Source: Azadirachta indica (Eukaryota > Streptophyta > Magnoliopsida > Sapindales > Meliaceae). Taken from it: 64,000 bases of DNA. The stretch's first letter is position 1. Each line of letters starts with the position of its first letter. Under the pieces are notes generated by a model. The model had not been told where the DNA came from. It worked only from the letters and a program-made list of their open reading frames with translations, and did not search any database. The DNA lies in contig CM040445.1 of the NCBI GenBank assembly GCA_022749755.1, forward strand, positions 15,273,182-15,337,181. The letters run 5' to 3'. The translations under genes and the position numbers were made by a program. This document shows, in pieces, positions 11,850 to 23,645 of the stretch.

Positions 11850-14800
11850 AATCCAAGAAGATAAAATCTGGTCGAAGTAAGAAAGAGAACAATGCCTCAT
11901 TTACCAATGTATTTCTCATAGTACTTCTAACAAAGATTATGTTCCCTTAGAAAAATTATTCACCTTAAGATGACATATATTAGTTTATTATATTTGATCT
12001 GCTATATTGTGTCAAATATAATAAAATACCAATAGCTTTGAGATAAAGTAGTTCTGGATGAAATATCTTTTCCTTCTATTCTTTAGCTTGAAAGGGATCA
12101 TTTTTTTGTTCAAGAGACCGAACAAGATACTTAATGGATAGCTTTATTCATGTTAAATAATTTTAAAATCTTTTCAACATAAGTAGATTGATGGGGTAAA
12201 TATTTCATTAGACTTATGCTATGCTAAGATAATATTTAGTTTTTCTAAATCTTTTATTTCAAATTCCTTTTTTAGGTATTCAATAGTTTTTACAAGCTCT
12301 TTAACGGTTCCAACTAAATTCATGTTACCGAAATATATTACTACAATGACAAATCCAAATTCTTATTTCTTTATGAATATGCATGGGCATATAAGATTAT
12401 TAACATATCCTTCTTTTATCAAATATTTGCTCAAATGATTATGCCATATATGCGCGATGGCTTCAATCTATATAAGGATTGTTGTAACTTGAATTAATAT
12501 AAATTACGATTTGTTGATATATATGTTTAAGGTATTTTATATTCTTCAACAATTTTTATATAAATATTGAGGTTAAGTGACCAGTATAAGTAAGTTGTTA
12601 CTAAGTCCATAAGACATATATTAAGTATTTCTGAGACTAAAAAACTCATTAAAAGACAAAACATAGTTATATATGGAGAATATGTTCCATCAATGCCAAT
12701 ACTAGGTCTTTTTAAAAGTCTTTAAGCAACAAGCTGTGCTTTATATCTTACTAATCTTGTTATTTTCACTAATTTCCTTACAAATACTTATTAATGAGTT
12801 TGATATCTCCAAGGGTTAATACTTTTTGTTTGGCAAGAAAAGTCAATTATGCTTGAATTTCTTTTTTTTATTAAGACCAATCATGCTTTCGTCTACATTC
12901 ATTAACAGTTTACGGGATCATAATCATCTTTCATGATTTCATTAGCTATTGTAAATGAAACTAAATAATTGACAATTATTTCATTACGATCCTATATTTG
13001 ATATGTATATACATTATTTGTAGACCTTTTAAAAATTTTGAATTTATGCCTTTTTAGGGTTTTAATGCTTCTTTAAGAGCATATGTCTTGTTAGAGACGT
13101 GTTACTTTAGAAACTATTATCTTTTCTAGAGCTAATGATTTAAAAAATATAGGTACATATATAATTCGAGTATTATTATCAATAAAATCATGATTCTTTA
13201 ATTTTCTTTTTCGCGGAACATTATTTCTTGAATTAAGTGATGTGCCATGGTTTTTGACGTTAAATAAATAATTAATTTGCTGATTTTTCGTCAAATTATT
13301 CTTCAAAACAATCACCTGAGCAATATATTGGCAACTAGCATATATGATTTGGTCATTCTTGCAGTATCAATAAATGTATTTGGTAATTGATTTGCAATTT
13401 ACTGAAGTTGCACTATTTTTCACACTTTATTTTCATATTGATTAATGCAAGGTCAAAATGAGAAATAATAGTTGTTTTTTGGGAAAGTACATGCTTTATT
13501 TCTAGAGTTATTTTTTGTAATAGTGAAAAAACTATTTCATCAAAATGACAATTTGTAAGTTATTCATTAAATAAATCACCCCATTAAAGGTTCAATAATT
13601 TTAATAATAATTAATGAATTAAAACCAACATAAATCCTCAAAAAAAAAAGGTTAAACTCCCATCTTAGTACGTTGGGAAGCTATTATAGGAATATATACA
13701 ACACAACCAAAATTGTGTATGTGGGATTTATTAGGTTGATGATTAGGTTAATGATAAACAATAGGCTTAAGGTGAATTAATGCTGCAACATGTAATATAT
13801 TATGTCCCTATATAGAGATTGGTAATTGAGCGCATGATAATAAAGTTTGATCAATTATCTAGATTTGTTTATGAGTGATTTAGCTATTCCATTTTCATTG
13901 TGAATATGTGAAACAAGATATTACACATTAATTCTTACTAATGTGTAATAGTTATTAAATATTTTAGAAATAAACTCATCAACATTATCTAGACATATAG
14001 TCTTAATTGGATAATAAGAAAATTGTGCTTTTAATTAATTTAATAATTTATGCAAACAATCTAAGAAATGCAATATTATACAAGTAGATAATAAATAAAA
14101 ATGTGACCATCATGTAGACACATTAGTTAAGACGATAAAATAATAGAATTTTCTATTAGGTGAATGAATTGGTCCACAATCTCCTCTTAAATTTGTTGTA
14201 AGAATGATAAAGATTTAAAACTAATTTTAGAAATTGATTATTTAACCACAAGTTTACTTTTAGAGCAAACGACGGAAATATTTTTATTAAACAATAGAAT
14301 TTTTTAGTTTTTTAATGGATGTCAATGAGAATTCTCAATACTTCTATACATCATTTGTTGTTTTTTATAATCAAGATGATCATGTCATAACATAAATATT
14401 TTAGGATCATTGAACTGTTGTTTCATTATTGTATTTTTTTCAATTACATTTATGATTGTATAATACAATCCAAATGAGAAAGTTGGAAGCTTTCTAATAT
14501 TCATTTATTACCTTAAATATTAGAAGTAATATACAGATACATTATCTTTATTTAAGTCTCAATATGATATCTATTTTGACGAATATCTTTAAAATTGAGT
14601 AGATTTCTTTTTGATCTACTTGAATATAATGCATTATGAATACAAAACCTAATTCCACTTGCTAAAAAGATTATGGCTTTTTGAAACCTTCAATCAAATT
14701 CATATGACTTGATATAGTATTTATTTTAGCTTTAATCCTTGTTAGTTTTGAGAAATAATTGTATTTTCTCTAAGAATATATACAGTGCGTAGTTGCACTA

Positions 14801-14900
14801 TTAATTTGCTAGGCATTCATCTTTATATTTCGCCTCCGAGAAGAATAATTTATTAAAATCTATGTCTTTTTATTAAACAAAATGTCACATTAGATTATTG
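11850..14900 (-). pseudogene. Older, heavily decayed Ty1/copia pol relic
   Basis: Reading the minus strand with frame changes gives copia pol in order. An integrase C-terminal part lies at about 13840-13640 (GHNILHVAALIH, FGCVVYIPIIASQRTKMG). The reverse transcriptase start lies at about 12770-12560 (RYKAQLVA, GIDGTYSPYITM, CLMDLVTTYLYWSL). The active-site region lies at about 12360-12240 (VIVVIYFGNMNLVGTVKEL), and the following linker near 12030-11950 reads YLKAIGILLYLTQYSRSN. The catalytic YVDD is now YFGN, and stops interrupt every part. Decay is much heavier than in the first copia element, so this is the older insertion. Outer limits are approximate. Confidence 0.75.
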
Positions 14901-14959
14901 TAATATAAAAGATAAAAATAAAGACAACTATAATATATTTTAATTGATATGAACATATC

Positions 14960-15370
14960 CAGTCTCTTCAAACGAGCTTGCGCCTTTACTCCACCAAGTC
15001 TCGGCACTCTGTCCAACTTTGCATCAAGAGTGTGATCAATTACTGATTTGTGTCGAACAAAACACAAGCAAGACTTATAATGAAATCCATCAAAGGTTAT
15101 AAAATAAACTCCACTTGCTGCACATCCAAACAAGCTTTCTTCCATGCCAACAACATATTCAAAGTAACCTCCTCGTAATCCACTCTTTAAAAAAGCAGAA
15201 TATTGGCAGTCTTTGTGAATTTAAGAATCTTTTCAAGAAGAGTTTGCATGTGCTGAATTAACTTGGATGGAATAGAAGCACCTAGAAAGGGTAGCCTATT
15301 GTTGCTAATTGGATGCAATACCTCTAAGGGGACATGTTCCATATCACTCATAGCAAGTCCATCCCAAAAA
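14960..15370 (-). pseudogene. Unidentified protein-like fragment
   Basis: With one or two frame changes the minus strand reads like real protein: HVPLEVLHPISNNRLPFLG, then IQHMQTLLEKILKFTKTANI, then GMEESLFGCAASGVYFITFD and RVPRLGGVKAQARLKRLD. Composition differs from the surrounding AT-rich DNA. I do not recognise the family. A stop lies between the halves (near 15190), so if it was a gene or a captured exon it is broken. Confidence 0.3.
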
Positions 15371-15697
15371 AAAAAAAAGAATATTCTTATGAGTTGGCTT
15401 TGGAGGACCCGAGCTAGAAACTGAGAAAGAAGATAACAAAAGAGTAAGAGTTGTTATATAAAGAACCAAATAATTCCACCAAACGACAAGAAGCTTTATA
15501 TACTTGGAGGAAACAAAGGCGATGGAGAAAAATGCAAAGTAGGATCTGGACTCGCCACGACAAAGTTAGAAATGGGATAAACTCATAGGTCAAGCAAAAA
15601 ATTAAAAAAAAAAGCAGCAACAGGTGGTAGTAACAGATCTTTCTATTTAAATTTAAGTCAGTCTCTTAAGGTTGCAACATCACGACTCTCAGATCAT

Positions 15698-15811
15698 GTA
15701 GTATGATTTAAAAGATGTGGTGGATTTTACCCTCTATAATTAAGAAAAAAAAAGGTGTAGTGTGATTTAGGGATGTGGTGGATTTTATTCTCTATAATTA
15801 AAAAAAAAGGT
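15698..15811. repeat. Tandem duplication, two copies of 55-59 bp
   Basis: Copies 15698-15756 and 15757-15811 share GTAGTRTGATTT, GATGTGGTGGATTTTA, CTCTATAATTAA and a poly-A run ending GGT. Confidence 0.75.
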
Positions 15812-15989
15812 GTAAAAATTTGATTTAGATCTAAAGACCTAGCGGTATCAAAGCCTATCAAGAAAGATACAAGACCTATAAAAGCGATTGACCAATCAAA
15901 ATTCAACATGTAGATTAGATAATTTTCTTCCACAATTTAACTACAAATATAAGAAAGTTAAATACTTCACATACTGAACTTGTGTTAAT

Positions 15990-16140
15990 AATGTGTTACA
16001 AGTTTTAGCACAAATTGTAATAGAAAAATATAAAATGACATAAATGATATTTTCAACATCGCTTCCATTCTCAATTTTTTGTTTCCTCAATTAATTGCTG
16101 GACAATGATGCGATATAATAGTATGCACACACATATATAC
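15990..16140 (+). repeat. Direct repeat B (partner at 10530-10670)
   Basis: This is the second copy of the repeat described at 10530-10670. It contains AAAAATATAAAATGACATAA, GGACAATGATGCGATATAAT and AGTATGCACACACATATA. It sits about 200-350 bases upstream of the RBG5 promoter. Confidence 0.55.
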
Positions 16141-16319
16141 AGTGCAAGCCAGCGGGTGAAAAACTTAGTTAAATTAATGTAATATTTAATGCATTAAATA
16201 CATAAAACTATATAATCTACATTTGTGACCCAGAAAGAGTACTAAATTCACCTTATTTATAACTATAAGTTACATGTATTTTTATTTTTTTCTTATGCGA
16301 AAATCCAAAGAGCTGTGAC

Positions 16320-16559
16320 AGCAACCAATTTAAACTCACACGTGGGAGATTAGTCTCCCTACAAATATCTCAAACCTCACCGCCACCTCTCTCATCCAAC
16401 GGCCAAACTACGCCACTCAAAAATCCAACGGGTGAGATCTTTTCTCCCACCCTAACACAAACCCTTTTCTTCTACATAAACCCCTCTTCTTCGATCAATA
16501 GGGTTTTAGTGTCGCAGTCGTACTCGCACGCAGATAGTTACAAGCTAAAACCGGTTCAG
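16320..16559 (+). promoter_or_regulatory. RBG5 promoter and untranslated first exon
   Basis: The region is richer in GC than its flanks and carries a CCAAT motif near 16325 and a G-box/ABRE-like CACGTGGG at 16339-16346. A pyrimidine-rich stretch and CTACATAAACCC near 16473 could serve as core promoter. The untranslated exon probably starts near 16490-16510 and ends in a clean donor CCGGTTCAG/GTACGC at 16559. The leader intron runs to an acceptor at 17469 (TTTCAG/GTTATAAAATG). Transcription start is inferred. Confidence 0.6.
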
Positions 16560-17477
16560 GTACGCTTTGAAAACCGCTAAGCCAACTCTAGAAATCGATC
16601 GATTTCTCTTCTCGATCAAGATTTTACTTTCCTCTGTTTTTGCTTTCGTTTTCGTTTCTAGGTCGATTGACTTTTTAACTTTTCAAAAAAAGAATTCTTT
16701 TAAATTTTTAGGGTTCGGCTTAGCGACTTGTTTGAATTAGTGTGTAAGTATCCCAGCTCTATTGGTTTGCTTTACTGCTTATGTTGGGATCTTAAGTATT
16801 TCTGTTTGATTTACGTGTTCGGTTGCCGAGAATGTGTGGGAAAATGAATATGGCTACTTGGGTATTGTAAATCCTGGGCTTGGTTTGATACACGAGATAT
16901 ATTTTGATGGAAGCACAAGTAAATTTTTCTTAGTGTTTGCTTTCAAGAACTATAGAAGGTCGGCATTAGTCTTTCTATACACTCTAGGTTCTGTGTATGT
17001 TTTGTTTTTCAACAAAATAAGGTGTTTTATCAAAATATTTTTGTTATTTATAGTATTTGTGATATGAATGTTCTCGTGGTGACTTTTTCTCTTGTTGGTT
17101 TTTTATTATTATTTTTACAAGCGAAAAATATATTATAGTGGTCTTTTAAATTTTTTTTTTGGAATTAAGCTCGTCTAAACGTGTTTATTTTTTGTGTGCT
17201 TATTAACATCTATCTTAGTCACTCTATATTTTCCATCAGATTCTTATACTATGCTGCCTAGAGTTTCTAACAAGATTGTAACTGGCGCATCATGACTGAA
17301 TGTTTTGTTTTCATATGAATAAGTGAGTTCATTTTGCTAATTATTTTTGCTGCTATGCTAATAGCATGTAATTAGCCTTCTATGTTGTTAGTTTTCTTTT
17401 GTCTGTACTAATTTTTGCATTAGTATAGGTAATTGATTGAAACCTTTTCCTTTTTTAATGTTGTTTCAGGTTATAAA

Positions 17478-19591
17478 ATGGCTTTCTTTGGTAAGGTAGG
17501 GAGTATACTTAGACAGACTGCTAGCAGGCAGATCGGTGGTGAATTATCTGTGCCCAAACCATCTATCTACCAAGCAATAAGATGCATGTCATCTTCAAAA
17601 GTTTTTGTTGGAGGTGCTTCCAGTTCTTTATAAGCTTCTGATTCTGATTTTGCCTTCCCTACCCCTCCCCAGAGCCGCACAAACACCCCCTCCCCCCTCC
17701 TCCTTTTCCTTCCCCTTTTTAGCGTTTTTGTGTTGAGACTTCTTAACGTCTTGTTGCAGGTCTTGCATATGCCACTGATGACCAAAGTCTGAGAGAAGCT
17801 TTCAGTAAATATGGTTACGTTGCTGAAGGTAATCAGATTGGCCAACTTTATTTACTTGTGCATATTTTTTGGTGAAATGAAGAAACTTCTTGAATTACAA
17901 GCTTTTCATCTTTGGAGAAAGATGCTTATTAACCAAGTACATATGCAGCAAGAGTCATTATAGACCGTGACACTGGTAGATCCAGAGGATTTGGCTTTGT
18001 CACATACAGCTCTGCGGAGGAGGCCTCTAGTGCCATCCAAGCCCTGGATGGGCAGGTGAGATTACTTACTTGTTCTTTGTCTAGGTTTTGGGCATGTAAC
18101 TGATTGCTAATATAGATGGTTGGAGTGATACAGTTTCAGATGTTTCAGCAATGAATGTAAGCCAAGTATTTATTTTTACACTGGTACACAATTGTGTGGC
18201 AACTAAAATACCCCTTTTTTAGTCATTTTGAAAACTTATGTAGTTTGCTTAGTTTGCGTCAATGTTGCTGTATCTATCTTTTAGTGCATGTGTTTGTTGT
18301 TTAAGGAGAATGTATTATGCTACTAGCGCACATTGTTATTGCCTCATTCAACCAGGATTTAGTGGCATGTCTTACCTGTTTAAATTGTCGGTTCAATTCT
18401 TTTATAAGTTCACTGTCATGTTCAAGTTGTTTGGATTTTGATTAATTATTGTGTTAGTTTGACCATAGCTAGAAGTTTTCTGATTCCGTGCCAGAATTTT
18501 TTGGTGTATAGGAACTGTGGAGCCCTGCATGGAGCTTTCAATTAAGTTCTGTGAAATAGAAATGGTTATACAAAGATTTGTTTGCTATTGTGTGTTCTGT
18601 ACATTTTTGGCTTCTAACTGCTATTTGCTGGAGCTACTGGTACTGGTGTGCTTCTCTAACATACTCTGCATTAATACACATTGCTACCAGCAAAATCACC
18701 TTCCATTTTTTGGATTTGTTTATTGTTATATGTTATGTGAATAGTACTATGCTGCAACCTTTTTTCATGTATAATTGTTGATCTGCCTGCTATCATATGG
18801 CCACTTGTCTGCTTGACTAATTTATTAGTGGGATTATCTTCTTTTTGCTTTTATTGAAGCTTTGCACGTCAGTTTATCTGGTCTTATTTTTCATATGGAA
18901 AGTAAATTAAATATACTAACCATGTCCATTGATATATTGAGCTTGGTTAAAAATGTAAAGCAGTGTTGGTTACGACACTCTTGACCTTTTTAACATCATC
19001 AAGTGCCTACTAGGGTTTATCTATTCTGATTTGTATGTTTGAAATTTAATATCCAAAAGAAAATTTTGGTTTTCAGTGCTTTTTCTAAAAAGTTAACTTT
19101 TAAATCTTCTAATATTTTAGGAACTTCATGGCCGTCGTGTAAGGGTGAATTATGCAACTGACAGACCCCGGGGTGGCGGCTTTGGTGGTCCTGGAAGCTA
19201 TGGTGGTGGAGGTTATGGTGGTAATTATGGAGGCAACTACGGTAATGCTTATGGCTCTTCTGGTGGAAATTATGGAGGAAATTATGGTGGCGGAAATGTC
19301 AGCTATGGTGGACCAGGTGGAAGCACTGGAGGTTATGGCGGTGGCGGTGCAAGTTTTGGTGCTGATGGTGGTGCTGGTGGCATTGATGGTGGGTTTGAAG
19401 GAAATAATACAGGGTTTGGAAACTTGTCAGGTGGAAATAGTGGTGATTTTGGCAGTAGCAGTGGAAACTTGGATGCTGCTGAAGGGGATCAATTTGGTAG
19501 CGATGAAGCTGGCAATATGGATGGGGCAACTAATGGACCATCTGATGGAAATTACAGGGATGAAGATGATGATCTTATCAAAAGAGCATGA
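17478..19591 (+). CDS. RBG5: Glycine-rich RNA-binding protein, mitochondrial (RBG5/ORRM4 type)
   Basis: The exons are 17478-17613, 17760-17828, 17949-18055 and 19121-19591. They join in frame to a 260-residue protein. Residues 1-40 ([20 protein letters not shown]...) are basic, lack acids early and look like a mitochondrial presequence ending near RCMSSS. The RRM covers about 41-117 with RNP2 VFVGGL (42-47) and RNP1 RGFGFVTY (81-88). Residues 120-215 are rich in glycine with repeated NYGG and GGYGG, and the tail is acidic. This layout matches Arabidopsis glycine-rich RNA-binding protein 5, which from memory is the editing factor ORRM4 that assists C-to-U editing of mitochondrial transcripts. 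Its tail faces the POLAR-like gene. A partial duplicate lies 10 kb upstream. The ATG follows the leader intron by 8 bases. Confidence 0.92.
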
Positions 19592-20265
19592 AAAGCTGGA
19601 AATAGTTAAATGGTTTCCAACCAGTATTATTAGTAGACTGTTTTTGGTTTTAAATTTTAGTTGTCACCTCCATCTTTGAACTTTTGATGTCATTTATTCT
19701 GGATTTTACCAAGTAAACAATGTTTTGTGCTTTTTCTCTGTGAGAAACAGGAGTTTATTTGAAAATAATTGTAGTTTAAAATTCTTTGTTCTCTCTTTTG
19801 AACGTGTATATTTGTGTTGGAAATGAAAACCAATTTATACAGTTCAAAAATCATAACTCATTTCATTTTTGTGGTTGTACTTGAAGAAAGAAGATGGTGG
19901 TAATATTTGGGTCTTGATGTAATGCTTGGCTCAGTTAGAAATTGCTATTGAGAATGCTTGTTGTATGAGAAAACAAGAGGGGTTAGTGACTTGACAGTAC
20001 TTTTCATCAAATAGTCTATTGACATAATCACACAAATTTTTACCCTACTTTCATGGGCGCCTGTTCGCTTGTTCGACAATGCCAAAATCAAATGAAGAGA
20101 ATCATAGAATGGGAAAAAAAAAAAAAAATAATTATACAAGTCAAAATTTACCACAAATTAAATCAGAGCTCTATTGTATATGTGGTTATAATAAGAATCC
20201 ATTATGTTATGTATCTATGCTATACACTTCAAAAATTCCTGTTGATATTGTTGTATTGTCTCATT
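19592..20265. other. 3' ends of two convergent genes
   Basis: This 674-base gap holds the 3' untranslated regions of RBG5 (plus) and the POLAR-like gene (minus), whose stops face each other. No further coding is recognised; several open frames here are antisense shadows. Confidence 0.7.
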
Positions 20266-23200
20266 TCAATGCTCTTGCTTATCTTCATCCGTCAGAAGCA
20301 ACCATTTCTGTGCATTCAGCACCACTGGAGAACCTTTCTTTGTTTTCTCCACAATCTGCTTTATCAATTGCTTCTCCATCTCATCATCGCAGTCACTGTT
20401 CTCATCTCCGCTTATACCAACATCTAGTAATTCTTGAACTCTCAAACTGTGATCATCTGATGCTTTACTCTGGCCAGAGTAGACTGCCATCAATATTTTC
20501 TCTTTATCGGGTGCAATATTTGGTGATGATCTATCTATCTCACCATTCTGACCCCATGATAAACTTCGATCATATGGATATGTATCAGCCCCATAATTAT
20601 TTTCATATACCCCTAATGGCGAGTCCTCTTCTTCTGATTCATTTATCTTCATTAGTTCCTCATAAGCTTCATTGTATGCATCTAGTGCTTCCCCTGATAA
20701 ATTCATGACCAGGGGTTCAGCCATGGAATTACTTTCTTCTTTACTTTCTTCATCTGAAGAGTACCTCAGTTCAGTTACTGAGAACTTTCTCCGAGGAATC
20801 TTATGATGTGATTCCATGAGTTGCACCTTTCTCTGGCTGTTCTCAAGGGCTGTCTCCAGCTGCTTCACACGTTCTTCCAATCTTGATTGAATAACTTCAT
20901 GCAGACGCAAGCTCAGCTCTCGGGGTGAAACTGCATAATTTCCAGAGCGATGTGTGGAGCTTCCACTTGCATCTTGATCACACTCACGGTTGTCAACATC
21001 TTGTCTATTGATCCTATTGGCTCTCAATTCGCCTTGCGCAAAATCTGCTTCATAGTCTGGGTCAAGCTGTCATATTTTAAGCCATATTAGTCGTAACTTA
21101 AACTACCCAACCAAATTATCTCACCCAAGAAAACTCAATATGACAACAAATTTAAGCAAGAAACATTGCAAAGTCCTTCAAATGGAATTGACAATATGAA
21201 GTTTCTTTACTCTGTTTTTTAGTTTTGTTAGGTTTAGTCATTACATACTGTCAGCATATGAATTTAACTTTCTTGTGATACTTGGTATGATTATGCAAGA
21301 TTTGAAACTTAGAAAAAACTAGCTAATATTATTTACAAGATGACTAAGCAATGGCATGATAAAAGAAGAAACAAAAAGACACCGGTGTCTATTGGCATGA
21401 CACTTGCATTGTTAATGGTCCCAATATTCAACACGAAAAGCATGCATAAACACTTCAACTAACTAATGCTCTGCTTCATTCAACATCGAATGATTTCTGC
21501 ATGATGTGGGTTATGGAGCTCCAACTTAGCATTGTTGCACATTGTTTAAGTACATGTTAGCTCATTGTACACTACACTAAACCATAAAAGGCCAGACTTG
21601 TGATACACTACAATGACATCATGCCATAAAGTTTTATGATATTATTTTAGCAATCCATTGTGAAACTAATTTATTCATCTCTAAGATAAACAGAAAACTT
21701 ACCTCAACAAAATCAGACAATCTTCTCTCCAAGCTAGAAGAATTCATATTTAATCCCATCCTCTCCAGCTCAGCTTCAAGCTCTGCTTCAATTTTACTCA
21801 TAGATTCTGTACTCTCTTCTGTTTTCTTATCAGACAATTCTTGATCGTCATGTTTTGGAAAGTTATCCATATTTTGTACCGGATGAAAAGCATTTGCCAT
21901 GCTGGCACCAATGGAATTGTCACATGTAGCAAATGATTTGTTATTCTCATTAGTTAGCTCCTTCACAGTCAATGAATCTTTCATCTCAAGTTCCTCTTGT
22001 AAATCTTGGACCAAGTTCTCCGTCTGCTTCAACAAGTCTTTCAATTTTTCTACTTCCCTTCTATTAGCTATGAAGGAAGATATTATACCAACAGAAATTG
22101 CGAGACAGAAAAGAAATTTTCCATCTTGTGAACCTGAAAAATGTACAAGTGAGTACAGGAATTTTTATCACAAGAGAAGCTTTCAGGTAATAAACAAGAG
22201 AAGTAATAGACACTCGATCTACATCATGAAGGGCAACAAACCCACTGAAAGGTCCAAATATGTAGTTGCTAATGAAGATTTTTTCAAACTTGTATATCAC
22301 TGGCTACATGTTCGTGATCAACAGTATCTATAAGACCATTTTTCCCGTAATCAGGATGCAGTAGGAGCTAACCAATGTAATAGAAACAAAGGAAATAGAC
22401 TAATTTTATGAAATTTAGTATAGAACCACCATGTCTTGGGCATGGCAACTGAAATATAACCCATCAGCGACTATAATTTTGATGACAATCAACAATTGAA
22501 CATGACTTCTGTTTAGATCTTATAGGAAAGTGTATCTTTAGATTTCTCTGCAAAGTTGTAAAGAAACAGAGAGAGAAAAGAAAAGAGAGGATAATTATAG
22601 TGATTAAAGCTTTGAAGCAACAAGGCTGGTTATAAAACTGTTGCTCATATAAAAACTGTCAGGGTAAATAAACAACATAATAAAGAATAAATGCCTCCAA
22701 TATTAGATTTTCAGAGCTAAACTGAAAGATAAATACACAAAAATATGAGAACAAACCTCCTTGTGAATGAAGGAGTGACCCATCACCAAATTTACCGGAA
22801 CTGCTCAACCTTCCAACCCACAACTTTCCTGACTTAAATTTCATCTTCTTAGGGAAATCCAGAGACCCAATTTGTGGTAGGGGAGGAACCCCAAGAAGAT
22901 TTTCATTTTCTGGCAAGCATTCCTTATACAACTTGTAATCATCGTTACTTATTCTTGCATTGTGAAATTCAGGATTTGCTCTGCTGATTATTCGGCTTCC
23001 ATCAGTTACAAACAATGGCCTTATAGTTGGTGTTATTGGTGATGGAAGTGAATTAAGCACATAGTCTTCTCTTTTGGCATGATTTTGGTATAGCTGAGCC
23101 ATAAGGCAACTTTCAAGGGAATTTACAGGTTTGATAAAATGCCGATATGAACTTTTATTTCTAAGAGAACTTTTGTTTCTTGCATAAATATGAACAGAAC

Positions 23201-23645
23201 CCATAGGATTAGAAAGATTATCACCAGTATCACCACTTAATCCACTTTCACACTCATTCCCTTTTAGGTTTTCACATTGCAGGAATCCAGGGGGTAAACT
23301 TGATAAAGAAAGTAAATTGCAATCATCATAATTTCCTAAGCTTTCTAGCTTTTCACCATTAAACTCATCATCAGTAGAAGCCACTTCTACAGTTGAACCA
23401 CCAACTTGTTCACACGGATCTCCATATCTCTCATCTACAATCTTTCTCCTATCTGTAGAAACATCTTTGTCTAGCTTCTTCCTCTGTGTCAATCTCCGGA
23501 AGGGATAGCTTGGCAATTCGGGTTTCTCAAAATTAGAGCCCTTTGAAGACAACTTGGATAAGCTATCCCTATCCCTTGAAATATTCTGCCAATACTTGGC
23601 TATATATCCAGCAGCAGCAGCTCCTACAACAACCCAAAAATCCAT
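20266..23645 (-). CDS. POLAR-like membrane and coiled-coil protein
   Basis: The exons are 23645-22757, 22133-21703 and 21066-20266. They join in frame to 706 residues. The start MDFWVVVGAAAAGYIAKYWQ has a short hydrophobic stretch (3-16). Exon 2 opens with a second hydrophobic segment, FLFCLAISVGIISSFIA (303-319), followed by a charged coiled coil (about 320-350). Residues about 488-525 (SPRELSLRLHEVIQSRLEER) form a second predicted coiled coil, and the C-terminal third is acidic. I recognise this layout from plant proteins annotated as POLAR LOCALIZATION DURING ASYMMETRIC DIVISION AND REDISTRIBUTION (-like); Arabidopsis POLAR is a scaffold polarised in stomatal precursor cells. Whether this larger relative has that role is unknown. 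An upstream in-frame acceptor (CCCTAG/AAGGG near 23660) suggests a leader intron, so the ATG at 23645 is preferred. Confidence 0.8.

Noticed and set aside
16834..17067. A 77-codon open frame upstream of RBG5
   Set aside because: It lies within the RBG5 leader intron, between a clear donor (16560) and acceptor (17469), and the matching stretch in the duplicate is not open.
19152..19679. Open frames of 76 to 175 codons overlapping the glycine-rich exon of RBG5 on both strands
   Set aside because: They are shadows of the GGT/GGA-rich coding exon in other frames, with methionine-, valine- or histidine-rich composition and no domain.
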